Of a DNA stretch of 64,000 nt, positions 9,930-18,319 are shown in pieces (the stretch's first letter is position 1; each line of letters opens with the position of its first letter). This DNA comes from Paraburkholderia sp. DHOC27 (GTDB taxonomy: Bacteria > Pseudomonadota > Gammaproteobacteria > Burkholderiales > Burkholderiaceae). The translations under genes and the position numbers were made by a program. The stretch spans positions 434,001-498,000 of the forward strand of contig NZ_QVQV01000006.1 in assembly GCF_003429005.1 (NCBI RefSeq), read 5' to 3'. Below the pieces are notes generated by a model. That model worked only from the letters and a program-made list of their open reading frames with translations, was not told where the DNA came from and made no database searches.

Positions 9930-11417
9930 ATGAGCCTCGCCGTGCGCTTCGACGACATCCGCAAAGACTTCGGCCCCGTGCGCGTGCTGCATGGCGTGAG
10001 CTTCGAGCTGGCGCCGGGCCGCATCTACGGCCTGCTCGGCGAGAACGGCGCGGGCAAATCGACGCTGATGAAAATCCTCTCCGGCTACGAGACGGCCACC
10101 ACCGGCACGCTGCTGATCGACGGTCTCGCGCAGCAGTTCAGCAGTTCGCGCGACGCGGAAGCCGCTGGCATCGTGCTGATCCACCAGGAATTCAATCTGG
10201 CCGAGCATCTGACGATTGCCCAGAACATGTACCTCGGTCACGAGAAGCGCCGCGGCTGGCTGGTGGACGACGCCGCCATGCGCACCGAGGCAAAGCGCTA
10301 CCTGGCGGCGGTGGGGCTCGCGAAGCCGCCCGACACCAAGGTGCGCGACCTGATCGTCGCCGAAAAGCAGATGGTGGAGATCGCCAAGGCGCTGTCGCGC
10401 CGCGCCCGGCTTTTGATTATGGACGAACCCACGGCGACGCTCACACCCTCCGAAACCGAACGTCTCTTCACGCTGATGAAAAGGCTGAAGGCGGAGGGCG
10501 TGACCATCATCTACATTTCGCACAAGCTCGACGAGGTCGAGCACATCACCGACGAAGTGATCGTGATGCGCGATGGCCGCTTCGTGGCGCGCGGCGAAAC
10601 CGCGACCCTCGCGCGTCAGCAGATGGCCAACCTGATGGTGGGCCGCGACGTCTCCGACATGTTCCCCGACAAGATCACCGTCTCGCTCGACACGCCCATT
10701 GCGCTCAAGGTCGAAGGCCTCGTCGTGCCGGACTGGGTGGAGGATCTGAGCTTCGAGGTGCGCGCCGGTGAGGTGCTGGGTTTTGCCGGCCTCGTCGGCG
10801 CGGGCCGCACCGAGGCGTTCGAGGCGATCCTCGGCTTGCGACGCCGCACCGCAGGGCGCATCGAAATTGGCGGCCGTCCGGTGACCCTCAACAAGCCGCG
10901 CGATGCAATGCGTCACGGTCTCACGTATCTGAGCGAGGACCGCAAGGGCAAGGCGCTGCACGTGAACCTGAATCTGCAGGACAACCTCACGCTGATGACG
11001 CTCGAGCACTACACGCACCCGCTGCTCGATCTGAAGGCGGGGCGTGCGGCACTCACCCAGGCCGTGAGCGATTTCGGCATCCGTACCGGCGATCTGTCGA
11101 GCCGCGCGCGCATGCTCTCGGGCGGCAATCAGCAGAAACTGGCGCTCGCCAAATTCCTGCAGCCCAACCCCAACGTGATCGTGCTCGACGAACCGACGCG
11201 CGGCGTCGACGTCGGCTCGAAGCGCGACATCTACTTCCTGGTGCATCGTCTCGCCGCGCAAGGGCGGGCGGTGATTGTCATCTCATCCGAGCTGATCGAA
11301 CTGATCGGGCTGTGCCATCGCGTTGCCGTGATGCGCGCGGGACGCCTGCAGGCGACGCTCGATCTCGATCACCTGACCGAAGAGGAGTTGATCGCACATG
11401 CGACCGGCACCCACTGA
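9930..11417 (+). CDS. CUT2-type sugar ABC transporter ATP-binding protein
   Basis: Double-domain ATPase of 495 residues, RbsA/XylG/MglA type. The first domain has Walker A GENGAGKST and Walker B LLIMDEPTA. The second has the degenerate Walker A GLVGAGRTE normal for this family, the signature LSGGNQQK and Walker B VIVLDEPTRGVD. It energises import through the permease encoded next; the permease start overlaps its 3' end by 20 bp, indicating translational coupling. Cytoplasmic, membrane-associated. Confidence 0.95.
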   Translation: MSLAVRFDDIRKDFGPVRVLHGVSFELAPGRIYGLLGENGAGKSTLMKILSGYETATTGTLLIDGLAQQFSSSRDAEAAGIVLIHQEFNLAEHLTIAQNMYLGHEKRRGWLVDDAAMRTEAKRYLAAVGLAKPPDTKVRDLIVAEKQMVEIAKALSRRARLLIMDEPTATLTPSETERLFTLMKRLKAEGVTIIYISHKLDEVEHITDEVIVMRDGRFVARGETATLARQQMANLMVGRDVSDMFPDKITVSLDTPIALKVEGLVVPDWVEDLSFEVRAGEVLGFAGLVGAGRTEAFEAILGLRRRTAGRIEIGGRPVTLNKPRDAMRHGLTYLSEDRKGKALHVNLNLQDNLTLMTLEHYTHPLLDLKAGRAALTQAVSDFGIRTGDLSSRARMLSGGNQQKLALAKFLQPNPNVIVLDEPTRGVDVGSKRDIYFLVHRLAAQGRAVIVISSELIELIGLCHRVAVMRAGRLQATLDLDHLTEEELIAHATGTH

Positions 11418-12411
11418 AGCTGCGCAATCCGGCCGCGCGATGCGTCTCGCGCACCATCTCTACGGGCTCGGTCCGCTCGCGGGGCTGGTGGTGCTGTGCA
11501 TCGGCGGCACGCTGCTCAACCACGATTTCGCTACCGTCGACAACCTGATGAACGTGCTCACGCGCACGTCGTTCATCGGCATCATCGCGGTGGGCGAGAC
11601 CTTCGTGATCATCTCGGGCGGCATCGATCTGTCGGTGGGGTCGATGGCCGCGTTGATCGCGGGCAGCATGATCTGGCTGATGAATGGACTGTCGGCGGGC
11701 GTCGGCGGCCATACGTTCGCGCCGTTGACCATCATCGCGCTCGGCATGGTGATCGCGCTGGTGCTCGGCGGACTGTTCGGCTGGGCGCACGGCCTCTTGA
11801 TCACCAAAGGACGGATCGAGCCGTTCATCGTCACGCTGGGCACGCTCGGCATCTTTCGCGCGGTGCTGACGTGGCTCGCCGATGGCGGCGCGCTCACGCT
11901 CAACAACTCGCTGACCGATCTCTACGGTCCCGTCTATTACGCGAGTCTGCTCGGGGTGCCGGTGCCGATCTGGGTGTTTCTGGTGGTGGCCGCCGGCGGC
12001 GCGTTGATCCTCAATCGCACCGCTTTCGGACGCCACGTGCAGGCCATCGGCTCCAACGAACAGGTGGCGCGCTACGCGGCGATCCGGGTCGATACGGTGA
12101 AGATCGTCACCTACGTACTCCTTGGCATTTGCGTGGGTGTGGCGACGGTGCTGTACGTGCCGCGACTGGGATCGGCCACGCCCACTACGGGTCTGCTGTG
12201 GGAACTGGAGGCGATTGCGGCGGTGGTGGTCGGCGGCACCGCGCTCAAAGGCGGCGAGGGGCGCGTGATCGGCACAGTGATCGGCGCGATCCTGCTTTCG
12301 GTGATCGCCAACATCCTGAATCTGACCAGCATTATCAGCGTGTATCTGAACGCGGCGGTGCAGGGCGCGGTGATTATCGTCGTGGCGTTCTTGCAGCGCG
12401 GACGGCGGTAG
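11398..12411 (+). CDS. CUT2-type sugar ABC transporter permease
   Basis: Inner-membrane permease of 337 residues, RbsC family, with about eight to ten hydrophobic segments. Family motifs include GETFVIISGGIDLSVGSM (near residues 65-82), NRTAFGRHVQAIGSNEQVAR and GGTALKGGEG. The start at 11398 overlaps the ATPase gene by 20 bp; an internal ATG at 11441 is an alternative that would give a shorter cytoplasmic N-terminus. It forms the transmembrane pore together with the ATPase and the binding protein encoded downstream. Confidence 0.93.
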   Translation: MRPAPTEAAQSGRAMRLAHHLYGLGPLAGLVVLCIGGTLLNHDFATVDNLMNVLTRTSFIGIIAVGETFVIISGGIDLSVGSMAALIAGSMIWLMNGLSAGVGGHTFAPLTIIALGMVIALVLGGLFGWAHGLLITKGRIEPFIVTLGTLGIFRAVLTWLADGGALTLNNSLTDLYGPVYYASLLGVPVPIWVFLVVAAGGALILNRTAFGRHVQAIGSNEQVARYAAIRVDTVKIVTYVLLGICVGVATVLYVPRLGSATPTTGLLWELEAIAAVVVGGTALKGGEGRVIGTVIGAILLSVIANILNLTSIISVYLNAAVQGAVIIVVAFLQRGRR

Positions 12412-12587
12412 TAGCGGTAATGACAGTAACGGCAGTAGCGGTGGTGCGTGGCGAAAGCGGTGAGCAAAGGCAGAGCAAGGCAGTTCAAAAATCCGGGGCG
12501 GGTTGAGCGCCTCATAAACGCAACGATGTTGCATGGGATTGGAGAAAGCGCTGAAGCGCCAACTCGGTTCGACAAAGGAGACACGAC

Positions 12588-13550
12588 ATGAAGCAGGTCA
12601 TTCGAGCGATCAGCGCCGGCGTGCTGGCGTTGGGGATACTGGGCACAGCGGGCGCCGCGCGCGCCGACGACAAGGTGATTCTGGGCGTGGCGATTCCGAC
12701 CGCCGATCACGGCTTTACGGGCGGCATCGACTGGTGGGCGAACAAGGCCAAGGAGGATATGGAGAAAGCGCACCCCGACCTGAAAGTGATCCTGAAGACC
12801 TCGGCAAGTGCGCCGGAACAGGCCAACCAGTTGCAGGACATGGTCACCGTCAACAAGATCAATGCACTGGTGATCTTCCCGCACGAATCGGCTTCGCTGA
12901 CCCAGCCGGTCGCGCAGGTGAAGAAGAAGGGTATCTACGTGACGGTGGTGGATCGCGGCCTGACCGATACCAGCGCGCAGGATGCCTACGTGGCGGGTGA
13001 CAACACCGCGTTTGGCCGGCTCGCGGGCGAGTACTTCTGCAAGTCGCTGGACGGCAAGGGTGACATCGTCGCCTTGCGCGGCATTCCGACCACGCTCGAT
13101 AACGAGCGCTACAACGCGTTTTCAGCGGCGTTGAAGGCGTGTCCCGGCGTGAAGGTGCTCGACGCGAAGTACGCCAACTGGAACCGTGACGACGCCTTCA
13201 AGGTGATGCAGGACTATCTGACGCGCTTCAAGCACATCGACGCCGTGTGGTCTTCGGACGACGACATGTCCGTGGGCGTGCTGAAAGCCATCGACCAGGC
13301 CAAGCGTACCGACATCAAGGAAGTGCTGGGCGGCGCGGGTTCGAAAGAGATGATCAAGCGCGTGATGGATGGCGACAAGCTCATCAATGCCGACGTCACG
13401 TATTCGCCGAAGTTCATCTACGACGCCATCAAGCTCACCGCCGAAGCACGTCTGAAAGGCGAGAAGCTGCCGGCCACGACGATCGTGCCGTCGGTGCTCG
13501 TCACCAAGGAAAATGCCAAGGAGTACTACTTCCCCGATTCGCCGTTCTGA
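12588..13550 (+). CDS. Periplasmic sugar-binding protein (type I)
   Basis: Substrate-binding protein of 320 residues for the CUT2 importer. Signal peptide 1-25 ends ARA; the mature protein begins DDKVILGVAIPTADHGFTG. The domain matches Peripla_BP_4 (RbsB/YtfQ-like), with NALVIFPHES, VVDRGLTD and VWSSDDDMSVGVLKAI segments lining the expected ligand cleft. AAGGAG lies about eight bases before the ATG. A hairpin (CGCCCG at 13566 with CGGGCG at 13580) just after the stop may raise its mRNA level over the next genes. Substrate not identifiable; an acidic-rich cleft (SSDDD) suits a polyhydroxyl ligand. Confidence 0.92.
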   Translation: MKQVIRAISAGVLALGILGTAGAARADDKVILGVAIPTADHGFTGGIDWWANKAKEDMEKAHPDLKVILKTSASAPEQANQLQDMVTVNKINALVIFPHESASLTQPVAQVKKKGIYVTVVDRGLTDTSAQDAYVAGDNTAFGRLAGEYFCKSLDGKGDIVALRGIPTTLDNERYNAFSAALKACPGVKVLDAKYANWNRDDAFKVMQDYLTRFKHIDAVWSSDDDMSVGVLKAIDQAKRTDIKEVLGGAGSKEMIKRVMDGDKLINADVTYSPKFIYDAIKLTAEARLKGEKLPATTIVPSVLVTKENAKEYYFPDSPF

Positions 13551-13613
13551 CGTATGCGACAACGTCGCCCGTCTGACGGCGGGCGTCATTTCCTTTGAGC
13601 GAGGAGCAATACG

Positions 13614-14663
13614 ATGAAGACCATCAAGGGGCCAGCCATCTATCTGGCTCAGTTCCTGGGCGACAAGGCGCCCTTCGACACGCTGGAAAACATGGCGACG
13701 TGGGCCGCAAGTCTGGGCTATGCGGGCATCCAGGTCCCGGTGGATTCGCGCTTGATCGACATTGAAAAGGCCGCGTCGAGCCAGACGTATTGCGACGAAC
13801 TGCTCGGGACCGTGGCCGACGCGGGCGTGCAGATCACCGAACTGGCTTCGCATTTGCAGGGGCAACTGGTGGCCGTGCATCCGGCGTATGACGTGCTGTT
13901 CGACGGCTTCGCCGCGCCGCACGTGCGCGGCAATCCGCAGGCGCGCACGGAATGGGCCATCCAGCAGTTGAAGCTGTGCGCGCAGGCGTCGCGGCGGCTG
14001 GGGCTCGATACGCACGTGTCGTTTTCGGGCGCGCTGGCGTGGCCGTACGTGTATCCGTGGCCGCAGCGTCCGGCGGGTCTGGTTGAGACGGCGTTCGATG
14101 AACTCGCTCGCCGCTGGCGGCCGATTCTCGACGCGTTCGATGAAGCCGGCGTGGACGTGGCCTATGAACTGCACCCCGGCGAGGACCTGCACGACGGCGT
14201 GACGTTCGAGCGTTTTCTGGAAAGAGTGGACGGACATCGTCGCGCGAATATCCTTTTTGATCCGAGCCACTACGTGTTGCAGCAACTCGATTACCTGTCC
14301 TTTATCGACATCTATCACGAGCGCATCAAGGTCTTTCACGTGAAGGATGCGGAGTTTCGCCCGACTGGCAAGGCCGGGGTGTACGGCAGCTATAGCGGGT
14401 GGACCGAGCGCCCCGGACGCTTCCGTTCGCTGGGTGACGGGCAGATCGACTTTGGCGCGATCTTCTCGAAGATGGCGCAATACGATTTCCCGGGCTGGGC
14501 CGTGCTGGAATGGGAATGCGCGCTGAAGCATCCCGAGGACGGCGCACGTGAAGGCGCGGAATTCATTCGCCGTCACATCATTCGGGTCGCCGAACATGCG
14601 TTCGACGATTTCGCGGGCAGCGGCGCGGATACGGCACAACTCAAGCGGGTGCTGGGTATCTGA
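13614..14663 (+). CDS. TIM-barrel sugar isomerase/epimerase family protein
   Basis: Xylose-isomerase-like TIM-barrel enzyme of 349 residues (AP endonuclease 2 fold). Likely divalent-metal ligands are in ELHPGED, LFDPSHY, KVFHVKDAEF and LEWECALK, the usual Glu-Asp/His-His-Glu set. Relatives act as sugar epimerases, isomerases or on keto-sugar intermediates. AGCGAGGAG precedes the ATG. It lies between the binding-protein gene and a Gfo/Idh/MocA oxidoreductase; this pairing is typical of pathways in which a sugar or glycoside is oxidised at one carbon and then rearranged. The precise reaction is unknown. Confidence 0.88.
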   Translation: MKTIKGPAIYLAQFLGDKAPFDTLENMATWAASLGYAGIQVPVDSRLIDIEKAASSQTYCDELLGTVADAGVQITELASHLQGQLVAVHPAYDVLFDGFAAPHVRGNPQARTEWAIQQLKLCAQASRRLGLDTHVSFSGALAWPYVYPWPQRPAGLVETAFDELARRWRPILDAFDEAGVDVAYELHPGEDLHDGVTFERFLERVDGHRRANILFDPSHYVLQQLDYLSFIDIYHERIKVFHVKDAEFRPTGKAGVYGSYSGWTERPGRFRSLGDGQIDFGAIFSKMAQYDFPGWAVLEWECALKHPEDGAREGAEFIRRHIIRVAEHAFDDFAGSGADTAQLKRVLGI

Positions 14664-14771
14664 AGCCGGCGTGCTGAGCCATGCCGCGGGTGCGGTGGTG
14701 GGCACTGCCGTGGCCACCGCCTTGACCACCGTTGTGACCAGATCAAAGGTCTCATTTCAGGAGCATCTCCC

Positions 14772-15923
14772 ATGACAAGAAAGTTAAGGCTAGGCATGGT
14801 GGGCGGCGGGCAGGGCGCGTTTATCGGCGCCGTGCACCGGATCGCCGCGCGCCTCGACGATCGCTTCGAAGTGGTGGCGGGCGCGTTGTCGTCGGATCCG
14901 CAGCGCGCGCAGGCGAGCGCGGCGGAAGCGGGCATTGCGCGCAGCTACGCCGACTGGCGCGAGATGGCGCAGGCGGAGGCCACCCGCAAGGACGACGGCA
15001 TCGACGCCGTGGCCATCGTCACGCCGAACCATCTGCATGCGCCAGTGGCGACGGCCTTTCTCGAAGCGGGCATCCACGTGATCTGCGATAAACCGCTGGC
15101 GGTGTCGCTCGCGGAAGGACAGGCGCTGGCGAAGCTCGCGCGCGAGAAGAAAAAGCTTTTCGCATTGACGCATACCTATTCCGGCTATCCGATGGTGCGG
15201 CATGCGCGGGAACTGGTGGAGGCGGGTGAGTTGGGCGAGATCCGCGTGGTGCAGGTGGAGTATGCGCAGGACTGGCTGTCGGAACCGCTGGAGACGACCG
15301 GCACGAACAAACAGGCCGGCTGGCGCACCGATCCGAAGCTCGCGGGGCCCGCGGGCTGCCTCGGCGATATCGGCACCCATGCGTATCACCTCGCGGGATT
15401 CGTCACCGGCATGCTGCCCGAGACGCTCTCTGCCGAACTGCACACGTTCGTGCCGGGACGCCGCGTCGACGATCACATCCAGGCCATGCTCCGCTACAAA
15501 AACGGCGCGCGCGGCATGCTGTGGGCGAGCCAGGTGGCGAGCGGCGCGGAGAACGGGCTACGGCTGCGTGTGTACGGCACCAAGGCAGGCCTCATGTTCG
15601 ATCAGGAGAATCCGAACGAACTGTGGTTCACGCCGCTCGGCGGCGCTGCGCAGCGTCTGACGCGCGGACGTGTGAAGAGCGCGGTCGCCGCGCATGCGAC
15701 GCGTGTCCCGCCTGGGCATCCGGAAGGGTATCTGGAAGCGTTCGCACAGCTCTATACGGACGCTGCGTTGCAGATCGACGCGCTGGACGCGGGCCGCGCG
15801 CCACCGCCGGAAAGCCTGTTGCTCACCACCGTCGATGACGGTGTGGCCGGGCTGCATTTCATCGAAGCGGTGCTGGCGAGCAGCGCTGCGGACGGGGCGT
15901 ATCGCGAGGTCAACGGCGGTTGA
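14772..15923 (+). CDS. Gfo/Idh/MocA-family sugar oxidoreductase
   Basis: NAD(P)-dependent dehydrogenase of 383 residues. The N-terminal Rossmann domain begins RLGMVGGGQGAFIGAVHR; the family motif, usually EKP, appears here as ICDKPLAVS, and the catalytic region contains GCLGDIGTHAYHLAGF with the Asp-xxx-His pair. AGGAGC lies upstream of the ATG. Last gene of the sugar module. Enzymes of this group oxidise a sugar hydroxyl, for example inositol C2 or glucoside C3, feeding the isomerase/epimerase gene upstream. Substrate and cofactor preference are inferred only to family level. Confidence 0.9.
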   Translation: MTRKLRLGMVGGGQGAFIGAVHRIAARLDDRFEVVAGALSSDPQRAQASAAEAGIARSYADWREMAQAEATRKDDGIDAVAIVTPNHLHAPVATAFLEAGIHVICDKPLAVSLAEGQALAKLAREKKKLFALTHTYSGYPMVRHARELVEAGELGEIRVVQVEYAQDWLSEPLETTGTNKQAGWRTDPKLAGPAGCLGDIGTHAYHLAGFVTGMLPETLSAELHTFVPGRRVDDHIQAMLRYKNGARGMLWASQVASGAENGLRLRVYGTKAGLMFDQENPNELWFTPLGGAAQRLTRGRVKSAVAAHATRVPPGHPEGYLEAFAQLYTDAALQIDALDAGRAPPPESLLLTTVDDGVAGLHFIEAVLASSAADGAYREVNGG

Positions 15924-16037
15924 CGGAGATTAACGGCACGAGCGTATGAGGGGGAAATGAGCGTCAAGCGGGAGGGTGCGGAACAAGTGTCCGAGGCGCG
16001 GTAAGATGCAACCGTGTTCATTCTGACGGATTCACGC

Positions 16038-16754
16038 ATGTCGACCTCTCCCGTGCTCAGCCAGTCTCATGCCGTTCGCAAACAGACCGTCCTGCTGCTG
16101 GGCGGCACCGGTCTCGTGGGCAGTGCCTGCCTTCGCTTGCTTGCCCGTGACGACCGGGTGAGCGAGGTGCGCCAACTGGTGCGGCGTGCGTCAGGGGCCG
16201 CGGTGACGGGCAGCGTGGCCGGCACCGCCACCAACCGCGTCGTCGAACATGTGATCGACTATGACTGGCCCGACGCGGATGCCGAGGTGTTCGACGTGGA
16301 CGCCGTGATCTGTGCACTGGGGACGACCATTCGCACGGCCGGTTCGCAGGCTGCGTTTCGCAAGGTGGATTACGAATATCCGCTGCGGATTGCGGGCATC
16401 GCACGGCGCCACGGGGCCGCGCATTTCGCGATCGTCACCGCGATCGGCGCCGATCCGCAGGCGCGCACCTTCTACAGCCGGGTCAAGGGCAATGTCGAAG
16501 AAGGGCTGAAAAAGCTCGACTATCCGACGCTGACCATCGTACGGCCCTCGTTTCTGATGGGCGAGCGCACCGAAAGCCGTCCGCTGGAAAGCGTGGCACG
16601 GCGCGTGGGACTGTATCTGCCGCTGAAGTGGCGCTCGGTGTCCGTCGAACGGGTGGCGCGGGCGCTGGTGACCGAAGTGTTGAGCGACGATACGCGCGGC
16701 GTGAACGTGATCGAGAACGACGCCTTGCATCGGGCGCCGCCGCTGTGCCGATAA
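16038..16754 (+). CDS. NAD(P)-binding SDR-like protein (HTATIP2/YbjT type)
   Basis: Atypical short-chain-dehydrogenase-like protein, 238 residues from ATG 16038; a GTG at 16014 would add eight residues. The dinucleotide motif is LLGGTGLVGSACLRLL near the N-terminus and a YSRVK sequence (in TFYSRVKGNVEEGL) occupies the place of the catalytic Tyr-xxx-Lys. Similar proteins are annotated as oxidoreductases or NAD-dependent epimerases with uncertain function. It stands alone after the sugar module and has no obvious link to it. Confidence 0.8.
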   Translation: MSTSPVLSQSHAVRKQTVLLLGGTGLVGSACLRLLARDDRVSEVRQLVRRASGAAVTGSVAGTATNRVVEHVIDYDWPDADAEVFDVDAVICALGTTIRTAGSQAAFRKVDYEYPLRIAGIARRHGAAHFAIVTAIGADPQARTFYSRVKGNVEEGLKKLDYPTLTIVRPSFLMGERTESRPLESVARRVGLYLPLKWRSVSVERVARALVTEVLSDDTRGVNVIENDALHRAPPLCR

Positions 16755-16810
16755 GGCGCGGCGGACTATCAGGCTTTCACGCGGCCGGTTGCGCTGCTGG
16801 TGAGCGCTCG

Positions 16811-17068
16811 TCAGCTCCTGCTTTTCCTGATCTGCTCTTCGAACGCGAGGTCGAGCTTGCTGGCCTTGCGCGGCTTGGGCGGTCCGAAAGCGTCCACGAA
16901 TTTGACGAAATCGTCGAGCGGCAACGGGTCCGAGACTTTCTTGTCCGCGCCGCCCGTCTTGTCGACCAGATAAAACAGACCGCCCGACAGACTGACTGCC
17001 GCGAACTGCGGATTGCCGCTGCGGGTCTTCAACCGTTCGACGGCGTGGATGGCTCGGGTGGTGCGCAT
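16811..17068 (-). CDS. Small conserved hypothetical protein
   Basis: Encodes 85 residues from ATG 17068, or 95 from ATG 17098; neither start has a strong ribosome-binding site. The sequence MRTTRAIHAVERLKTRSGNP is followed by a likely beta-rich middle (QFAAVSLSGGLFYLVDK) and a Lys/Pro-rich C-terminus. I do not recognise a domain. It sits convergent with the SDR-like gene and downstream of cysB on the same strand. Confidence 0.55.
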   Translation of the reverse strand: MRTTRAIHAVERLKTRSGNPQFAAVSLSGGLFYLVDKTGGADKKVSDPLPLDDFVKFVDAFGPPKPRKASKLDLAFEEQIRKSRS

Positions 17069-17156
17069 GATAGGGACGGCTGCCGGGGGAAGGGGCATTT
17101 ACTGTAGCAGGAATGATCCGCCCCAACCCAACTCAACCCAACCTGATCCCAACCCC

Positions 17157-18098
17157 TCAAAGCTCATAAGTCTCATGCTCACCCTTGAGCGCCTGCTCGA
17201 TCAGCTTGCGGTTCATGCTCGGCGACAGCAATTCAACCAGCGTATACACATAGCTGCGCAGATACGCGCCCTGTTTCAGCGCGAGCCGCGTCACGTTGCT
17301 GCCGAACAGGTGGCCAACCGGCATGGCACGCAGATGGCGGTCGCGCTCGGCGTTGAAGGCGATATCGGCCATGATGCCCACGCCCAGGCCCAGTTCCACA
17401 TACGTCTTGATCACGTCCGCATCAATGGCTTCGAGCACGATGTCCGGCGCAAGCCCGCGCAGCCGGAACGCCTCGTTGATCTTGCTGCGGCCGGCAAAGG
17501 CGTTGTCGTACGTAATCAGCGGGAATTGCGCCAGATCGTCGAGCGACAGTTGCTTGCGGTCCAGCAGCGGGTGATCCGGCTGCATCACCGCGAGATGATG
17601 CCAGCTGAAGCAGGGCAGCGAGATCAGTTCCTTATAGTTGGAGATGGCCTCGGTGGCGATCGCAATGTCCGCCTGATCGTGGATGACCATCTCGGCCACC
17701 TGCGTCGGGCTGCCTTGCAAGATGGAGAGGTGAACTTTTGGGAAACGCTTCTTGAATTCTGCGATAGCGGCCGGAAGTGAGTACCTTGCCTGCGTGTGCG
17801 TGGCGGCGATGATCAGGTTGCCCTGATCCTGGGCCGCGTAATCCTTACCGACCCGTTTCAGGCTCTCGACTTCCTGGAGGATCTTCTCCACGGAGGCGAG
17901 GATGATGCGCCCCGGCTCGGTCAGCGAACGGACCCGCTTGCCGTGCCGGGTAAAGATTTCGACGCCCAGCTCGTCTTCCAGCTCGATGATTGCCTTGGAG
18001 ACGCCAGGCTGGCTCGTGTACAGCGCCTTGGCGGCTTCCGTGAGGTTGAAGTTCTGCCGTACGGCCTCGCGGACGAAGCGAAACTGGTGCAGATTCAT
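17157..18098 (-). CDS. cysB: CysB-family LysR regulator of sulfur assimilation
   Basis: LysR regulator of 313 residues. Residues 1-60 are the winged HTH (MNLHQFRFVREAVRQNFNLT, then EAAKALYTSQPGVSKAIIEL) and the remainder the effector domain; the LYTSQPGVSKAI sequence is characteristic of CysB/Cbl rather than other LysR groups. CysB activates cys genes when O-acetylserine/N-acetylserine signals sulfur demand. The gene is divergent from the cysI operon across a 221-bp, markedly AT-rich intergenic region (18099-18319), as expected for CysB binding sites. Confidence 0.93.
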   Translation of the reverse strand: MNLHQFRFVREAVRQNFNLTEAAKALYTSQPGVSKAIIELEDELGVEIFTRHGKRVRSLTEPGRIILASVEKILQEVESLKRVGKDYAAQDQGNLIIAATHTQARYSLPAAIAEFKKRFPKVHLSILQGSPTQVAEMVIHDQADIAIATEAISNYKELISLPCFSWHHLAVMQPDHPLLDRKQLSLDDLAQFPLITYDNAFAGRSKINEAFRLRGLAPDIVLEAIDADVIKTYVELGLGVGIMADIAFNAERDRHLRAMPVGHLFGSNVTRLALKQGAYLRSYVYTLVELLSPSMNRKLIEQALKGEHETYEL

Positions 18099-18319
18099 AT
18101 ATAACCTCTTAGCATATAAAAAGAATTTTTTAGTCGTTTGAAATATAAAGGGAGTTTATTACGATTCCTTGATCTTTTTCAATATGGATATCTGTTTTTG
18201 TCATTAGGGAATGAGCAGGGGGTCTAAGCGATCCTGTTCAGACGCAACCCGAAAACAAGGACAGACCGTCTGCGCGACGTGTCGGAGCGCCGCGTGTTAC
18301 GAAAACCTGGGGTCCCCGA
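18099..18319. promoter_or_regulatory. AT-rich divergent promoter region cysB/cysI
   Basis: The stretch 18100-18215 is strongly AT-rich against a GC-rich background, with runs such as AAAAAGAATTTTTT and TTTTTCAATATGG. CysB-type activators bind such loosely conserved AT-rich sequences upstream of cys promoters. Exact -10/-35 elements are not clear enough to assign. Confidence 0.55.

Noticed and set aside
8802..11261. 819-codon minus-strand frame opposite the sugar operon
   Set aside because: His/Arg/Glu/Ala-rich composition typical of antisense frames in GC-rich genes; the plus strand carries clear LacI and ABC proteins.
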